A stretch of DNA of 6,322 bases from assembly GCA_030612185.1 (NCBI GenBank), contig JAUWOI010000269.1, forward strand, positions 1 through 6,322, given 5' to 3'. The DNA comes from Anaerolineae bacterium. GTDB taxonomy: Bacteria; Chloroflexota; Anaerolineae; B4-G1. Below the pieces are notes generated by a model. The model was not told the origin of the DNA. It ran no database searches and saw only the letters and a list, made by a program, of their open reading frames with translations. This document shows positions 4,250 to 6,322 of this stretch, in pieces. The position numbers were made by a program, and so were the translations under genes. Each line of letters starts with the position of its first letter. Position 1 is the stretch's first letter.

Positions 4250-6322
4250 GAGAGCCTGGGGCAACTGAGCACCTACCAGACCAGTCTATGGACGCGGGTT
4301 GGCCTGGGACTGGCCGGTGGGCTGCTGGTGATACTCGTATTGGTCGTCAACTGGTTGCTCATTCCACGCCGGCTGCCCGACCAACTCCGACTGGACCTGC
4401 CTGGTCGCCGTCAAATGCGCCTTACCATCGGCTCAAACGTGTTCATTATCATCCTGCGCGTGGTGACGGCCCTCATCGCCCTGGTGATGGCATCGGAGGC
4501 AATCGCCCGGTGGATGACCTTCCTCACTTTCCGTCACTCCGCGCCCTTTGGCCTCAGCGACCCCATCTTTGGCCTCGACGCCAGTTTTTACGTCTTCAAA
4601 CTGCCGCTCTATCGCTTTCTCGTGAGCTGGTTGCTGGGATTGATCATGGTGACACTAGTGGGCAACGTCCTCGTGTACCTCTTCGCCCAACAGATTCAGG
4701 GGCGGGCGGCAGCGACGCATCTTTCAGTGCTGGGCGCACTCTTCCTGGTGGGCAAGGCGGTGGATTACCAGCTCCAGCGCTTCGCACTGCTCGATTCGTC
4801 CCGTGGGATGGTCTTTGGCGCGGGCTACACCGACGTGCACGCCCGCGTGCCGCTGCTGCACCTGTTGACCGGCGCGGCCGCGCTCGGTGCGTTGTTGCTG
4901 CTGGTCAATGCTTTCACCCGCCGGCGGAGACTCCCGCTGATCGCGGGAGGTATCTGGCTGGCTCTGAGCATCCTCGGCCCGTTCTATCCGTCATTCGTGC
5001 AACGCTTCACCGTCGAGCCTAATGAACTGGCGCTGGAACGGCCTTACATCGAGCATAACATCCGCTTCACCCGCTACGCCTACAGCCTGGAGAACGTGCA
5101 TGAGTTCGACTACCGTGTCACAGGCCATCTAACCGCCGAGAAACTGGAGGCCAACGCCGACGTTCTCGACAACGTGCGGCTGTGGGACTGGCAGCCGCTG
5201 CGCACCACCTACGAGCAACTCCAGGAGATCCGCACCTACTACACCTTTGTGGACGTGGACGTGGACCGCTACACGCTCGATGGTCGCCTGCGCGAGGTCA
5301 CGCTGGCGGTGCGAGAACTGGACGTCGAGCAATTGCGCGAGGACGCCCGAACGTGGATCAACCAACACCTCATCTACACGCACGGCTACGGGCTGTGCCT
5401 GAGCCCCGTTGCCGAGGTCAGCGAGGAGGGACTGCCGCACCTGCTGGTGCGCGATATCCCACCTCAAAGCGCCGATCCTGCGCTGGCTATCACCCGGCCG
5501 GAGATCTACTTCGGCGAGATGACCACCAACTATGCCATCGTCAACACCACCGAAGACGAGTTCGACTATCCCAGCGGCGATCAGAACGTCTACGCCCGCT
5601 ACCAGGGGACCGACGGCGTGTCGCTGGGCGGCCTCCTGCGCCGCCTTGCGTTTGCCCTCCGCTTCGAAGATTATCCAATCCTCCTCTCGAGCGCCATCGG
5701 CCCCGAAAGTCGCATCCTGTTCCACCGCTCCATCTCCAACCGGGTGGAGACGCTGGCGCCGATGCTCTGGTTCGATGATGACCCATATCCGGTCATCGTG
5801 GACGGGCGCATCGTCTGGCTGTACGACGCCTACACCTGGAGCGCCCGCTTCCCCTACTCGGAGCCCAGTTGGAACTCTGAACCTATCTGGGATCTCAACT
5901 ACATCCGCAACAGCGTGAAGGCCACGGTAGACGCCTACACCGGCGAGACGGTGTTCTACGTCGTGGATCCCTCCGACCCGCTGATTCAGACCTACCGGGC
6001 CATTTTCCCCGATCTGTTCACTCCCATCGAGGAGATGGATGCCGGCCACGGACAGTCGGACGCGCTGCGCGAGCACTGGCGTTACCCGGAGCGCCTGTTC
6101 CGCATCCAGGCCAGCGTCTACGCTGCCTATCACATGCGGGACCCACGGGTCTTCTACAATCAGGAGGACCTGTGGCAGACGCCGACAGAAGTGCGGGGGG
6201 CGGAGGAAACCTGGATGTCGCCTTACTACGTCATCATGCGGCTGCCTGACCCTTCGACAGACTCAGGGCAGGCTCCTTCGACAGACTCAGGGCAGGCTCC
6301 TTCGACAGACTCAGGGCAGGCT
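4250..6322 (+). CDS. UPF0182 (COG1615) family multi-pass membrane protein, 5' damaged and 3' end outside window
   Basis: The frame is open for 691 codons from after the TGA at 4247 to the right edge. Counting codon 1 at 4250, hydrophobic membrane segments lie near 17-39, 62-86, 119-146, 157-172, 202-222 and 228-245. A large non-membrane domain then carries typical UPF0182 stretches: EPNELALERPYIEHNI (about 256-271), NVRLWDWQPL (308-317), YYTFVDVDVDRY (330-341), and further on FDYPSGDQNVYARY, NYIRNSVKATVDAY and RVFYNQEDLW. Members usually have about 900 or more residues; their function is unknown. No good start is visible. CTG 4256, GTG 4328 and ATG 4415 are possible but lack ribosome-binding sites, and starting at 4328 or 4415 would truncate or lose the first visible helix. 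The gene is probably a pseudogene at its 5' end, although the rest of the frame is well kept, suggesting recent damage or a surviving shorter product. The last 24 codons are a tandem repeat. Confidence 0.85.
6251..6322 (+). repeat. Perfect 24-base tandem repeat inside the UPF0182 coding frame
   Basis: Three identical 24-base units (6251-6274, 6275-6298, 6299-6322) run to the window edge, so the true copy number is unknown. Each begins CCTTCGACAGACTCAGGG and ends CAGGCT. Being eight codons long, it keeps the frame and encodes PSTDSGQA each time. It follows directly on the conserved SPYYVIMRLP segment. The repeat core matches part of the intergenic element (3992-4016) apart from a few substitutions and one indel. 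Confidence 0.93.

Noticed and set aside
4177..5022. Forward frame of 281 codons beginning inside the element
   Set aside because: It is a different frame from the UPF0182 coding frame, which shows membrane helices and conserved motifs. This one is proline/arginine-rich antiframe noise.
5129..6133. Reverse-strand frame of 334 codons
   Set aside because: It is antisense to the strongly conserved UPF0182 extracellular-type domain and has no motif of its own.
6251..6322. CRISPR array at the right edge
   Set aside because: The 24-base units are directly adjacent with no spacers, and they sit in an open coding frame.

Overview
The window is GC-rich bacterial DNA, most plausibly from a member of the Chloroflexota (Anaerolineae-like) or a related uncultured lineage. 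This is inferred from three things: a bacterial class II HMG-CoA reductase joined to an archaeal-type HMG-CoA synthase/thiolase/DUF35 set, a UPF0182 membrane protein, and dense intergenic repeat families. No rRNA, tRNA or marker gene confirms the assignment.

Positions 1-3460 hold the upper (mevalonate-forming) part of the mevalonate pathway, all on the + strand. In order they are the C-terminal half of a class II HMG-CoA reductase (it enters from the left edge), HMG-CoA synthase, an acetoacetyl-CoA thiolase of the archaeal/SCP2-like type, and a small zinc-ribbon/OB-fold DUF35 protein. The first two junctions are ATGA overlaps, so the first three genes are translationally coupled. The DUF35 gene follows after 125 bases and has its own strong ribosome-binding site. 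Thiolase condenses two acetyl-CoA, HMG-CoA synthase adds a third, DUF35 is expected to hold these two enzymes together in a channelling complex, and the reductase makes mevalonate. A clear intrinsic terminator at 3564-3601 closes the operon.

Positions 2916-3043 carry an unusual pair of 8-base-period tracts in opposite orientation. They form a long potential hairpin between thiolase and DUF35, and the thiolase stop codon lies inside the left tract.

Positions 3602-4249 have no convincing intact gene. They contain a possible promoter, a small reverse-strand ORF (perhaps a gene remnant), and a 328-base element bounded by perfect 15-base inverted repeats. Inside the element are two 137-base direct repeats, 98.5 % identical, built from imperfect palindromes.

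Positions 4250-6322 are a long open frame for a UPF0182 (COG1615) multi-pass membrane protein that runs off the right edge. Its N-terminal coding part is missing: an in-frame TGA and then the palindromic element lie where upstream sequence would be expected. At the right edge the frame enters a perfect 24-base tandem repeat (three copies visible), translated in frame as an eight-residue repeat. Its core resembles part of the intergenic palindromic element, so related repeat DNA appears to have affected both ends of this gene.
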